The position numbers and the translations under genes were made by a program. 14,448 nt of DNA from an uncultured bacterium (GTDB lineage: Bacteria > Desulfobacterota > Desulfobulbia > Desulfobulbales > Desulfobulbaceae). The stretch covers positions 1-14,448 of the forward strand of contig CAIMMA010000256.1 in assembly GCA_903842475.1 (NCBI GenBank), given 5' to 3'. Position 1 is the first letter of the stretch. The number at the start of each line of letters is the position of its first letter. This document shows, piece by piece, positions 12,718 through 14,448 of this stretch. The notes beneath the pieces are model-generated. The model was not told the origin of the DNA and made no database searches. It saw only the letters and a program-made list of their open reading frames with translations.

Positions 12718-14448
12718 TCAGCCCTTGCACATCTGCAGCACCCGGTCGCGGATGGCATCCGACCCCATCCCCTGATAAGGAATCTGCTCGGCCAGACCAC
12801 CGGCGCCGTCCTTCCAGGTGCCCATATAGCCGTATTTCGGCGTCAGGCCGCGCTCCAGCAGCCAGCTGCCGTAGCGAATGCCCAGCCCGGTCTTGCTGTT
12901 CTGGGTTTCGACCACCAGCACCATCGGGCTGGAGCCCACAATGGCCAGCATGGTCTCGTCGATCACATTGAGGACCGGCTTGTTGACCAGACCGATCCGC
13001 AGCCCCTCCTGCTTGAGCCGTTCCACCACATCGAGACAACGGTAGAGCATTTCCCCGTACGCCACGATATAGCCATCGCTCCCCTCGCGGATAACTTCGT
13101 CGCTATCCGGGGTGAAGACATACCCCTCTCCATACAGCTTTTCGCCGTTCTCTTTAAGAATATAGGGCGTACCGGAACGGGTCGAATAGACAAACCGCAA
13201 GCCCGGATCATGAAAAACCTTGTGGAGCATCGCTTTTAATTGCAGGGCATCGGCGGGGAAATACAAGCGGGTCTGATCGTGCTCCGCCAGACCATTATCG
13301 GCGAAAAAGTTGTTGATTCCGAAATGGCAGGTGTTGTCCGCCATATCATCGACCCCGGAGTGGGAGAAATGGGCCAGCACATTGGCCTGATTGAGCCGGG
13401 CCATGGTAATCTCGGAGATGACCATCTCCTGGAAAGCGGCGAAGGTGCCGAAGATGCCCTGCTTGCCGGGAACCGAACCGAAACCGGCGGCCACCGAAAA
13501 ATTATTGCGCTCCATGATGCCGCCATGGACATAGACCTCCGGGCAGAGCTTGCGGACATGGTGCAGCCCGCAGGAACCTTCGAGGTCGGAATCCACCACC
13601 AGCACCCGGCTGGCGGGTGCATCCATCCCCTTGATGAGATCGCTGACGATCTTGCCGAATTCGTCCCGATTCTTAGCCGATTCGGTTGAGCTGCCGAGAT
13701 AGACGATTTTTTCGGCCTTGGCGGGCGCCTGCTTGAGCAGGGCCACCGCCGCATCGTGCCCTTTGGCGGTGAGATAATCGATGGCCATGGCCACCGGAAT
13801 GACGTCATGCCCCTTGGGCAACCCTTCAATCCCGGCGATGCCGACCGCCATCGGGCGCTTGATGACCACCGCCACTGGTCCGTCGGCTGCAATGGCCTGC
13901 CGGATATGCTGAAAAAGACTGTCGACATCCTCTCCCTGACAGGTGCTGGCCGCAAGACCCTGACCGCCAAGCGTACGCTCCAGATCGTACCCCTGCATGT
14001 AGGCACTGGGATGCCCGGCGATGGTGACGTCGTTGTCGTCCAGCAGCAGTTTGACCTTGAGCCGGCGGGCCACTGCATAACGAGCCGCTTCGGCGTCGTC
14101 GCCCTCCTGCTGGGAACCGTCGCTGCCGAACAGGAACACGGTTTTATCGGGATGCGCCTCGGCGACGCCGTTGACGTGGCTCCACATATGTCCCAATCGG
14201 CCGGAGCTGAAAAAAACGCCCTCCGCTTCCTGCCGCTCGGGATGCCCGTAGAGGCCTTTGCCGAATTCGCGGTAATGGAGGAGGTCCTCGGCCTGCTTGA
14301 AGCCGTTGAGTACCGCCATGATATACTGAATGGCGACCCGATGTCCGGCCTCGTCAAAATAGACGGGGTAACAGGCGTCGGATCCTTTCATAAATCCGTC
14401 GGCGATCAGCAGTTCCGGGACGATGTCATAGGCGCCGCCGGTATGCCC
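12718..14448 (-). CDS. Transketolase (divergent), 5' end beyond the window
   Basis: A thiamine-diphosphate enzyme expected to move two-carbon ketol units between sugar phosphates. 576 residues are visible; the frame is open to the right edge, where it reads GHTGGAYDIVPELLIADGF, so roughly the first 40-70 residues are missing. The TPP-binding domain has GSDGSQQEG (visible residues 108-116) and DDNDVTIAG (137-145), equivalent to the GDG...N motif. The pyrimidine domain begins near KIVYLGSSTESA, with VLVVDSDLEGSCG and FGTFAAFQEM. The catalytic Glu is probably E313 in GGIMERNN, where most transketolases have GIREHA. The usual GEDGPTHQP loop is replaced by SGVDDMADNTCHFGINN. The C-terminal domain starts near DGYIVAYGEM and ends MCKG. 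It is a complete C-terminus with a terminator after it. Substrate could therefore differ from classical transketolase. Confidence 0.88.
   Translation of the reverse strand, partial: GHTGGAYDIVPELLIADGFMKGSDACYPVYFDEAGHRVAIQYIMAVLNGFKQAEDLLHYREFGKGLYGHPERQEAEGVFFSSGRLGHMWSHVNGVAEAHPDKTVFLFGSDGSQQEGDDAEAARYAVARRLKVKLLLDDNDVTIAGHPSAYMQGYDLERTLGGQGLAASTCQGEDVDSLFQHIRQAIAADGPVAVVIKRPMAVGIAGIEGLPKGHDVIPVAMAIDYLTAKGHDAAVALLKQAPAKAEKIVYLGSSTESAKNRDEFGKIVSDLIKGMDAPASRVLVVDSDLEGSCGLHHVRKLCPEVYVHGGIMERNNFSVAAGFGSVPGKQGIFGTFAAFQEMVISEITMARLNQANVLAHFSHSGVDDMADNTCHFGINNFFADNGLAEHDQTRLYFPADALQLKAMLHKVFHDPGLRFVYSTRSGTPYILKENGEKLYGEGYVFTPDSDEVIREGSDGYIVAYGEMLYRCLDVVERLKQEGLRIGLVNKPVLNVIDETMLAIVGSSPMVLVVETQNSKTGLGIRYGSWLLERGLTPKYGYMGTWKDGAGGLAEQIPYQGMGSDAIRDRVLQMCKG

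Overview
The window looks like chromosomal DNA of a GC-rich Gram-negative anaerobe. The gene set (cytochrome b561-type protein, GTP-type PEP carboxykinase, single pyruvate kinase, divergent transketolase, Gly-rich exported proteins beside an ECF sigma factor) best suits a deltaproteobacterium (Desulfobacterota, possibly Desulfobulbales). That placement is inference from protein character; no rRNA or other phylogenetic marker is present. No tRNA, rRNA, CRISPR array, transposase or prophage gene was seen.

Layout. (1) 1-1154: the 5' end of leuC leaves the left edge on the minus strand. Its frame stops resembling LeuC after about codon 38. A LysR-type regulator is transcribed divergently from it. 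(2) 1201-4061: a compact extracytoplasmic-function (ECF) sigma locus. A minus-strand operon runs sigma factor > membrane anti-sigma factor with a C-terminal glycogen-binding-like (CBM48/E-set) domain > small lipoprotein with a related E-set domain > secreted helical protein with a Gly-rich tail. Across a 194-bp gap a plus-strand gene encodes a 106-aa secreted Gly/Asp-rich, Cys-containing protein. Both sides of the gap carry the same bipartite sequence, TGTAACCTT-N13-CGTT, in opposite orientations with identical spacing, which reads as two divergent ECF promoters. This is the most interesting part of the window: a self-contained envelope regulon whose two exported end products share a GNGKG motif. 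(3) 4073-5107: a cation diffusion facilitator transporter (minus). (4) 5388-6423: a cytochrome b561-like protein and a cupin, probably co-transcribed. (5) 6429-7796: radA, convergent with the cupin. (6) 8092-9995: a hotdog acyl-CoA thioesterase and pyruvate kinase in one unit. (7) 10089-10259: a 56-aa minus-strand gene of unknown function with its own terminator and a 14-bp palindrome upstream. (8) 10600-12534: GTP-type PEP carboxykinase with a strong terminator. (9) 12718-14448: an unusual transketolase, minus strand, cut by the right edge.

How the genes fit together. Pyruvate kinase, PEP carboxykinase and transketolase cover the PEP-pyruvate-oxaloacetate node and pentose phosphate interconversion; they lie near each other but are separated by terminators and strand changes, so they are separate transcription units. 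The sigma locus is the one real functional module: a cytoplasmic sigma factor held by a one-pass membrane protein whose periplasmic domain resembles a carbohydrate-binding E-set, a second E-set on a lipoprotein, and two secreted Gly-rich products, one inside the operon and one divergent. What signal it senses cannot be read from the sequence.
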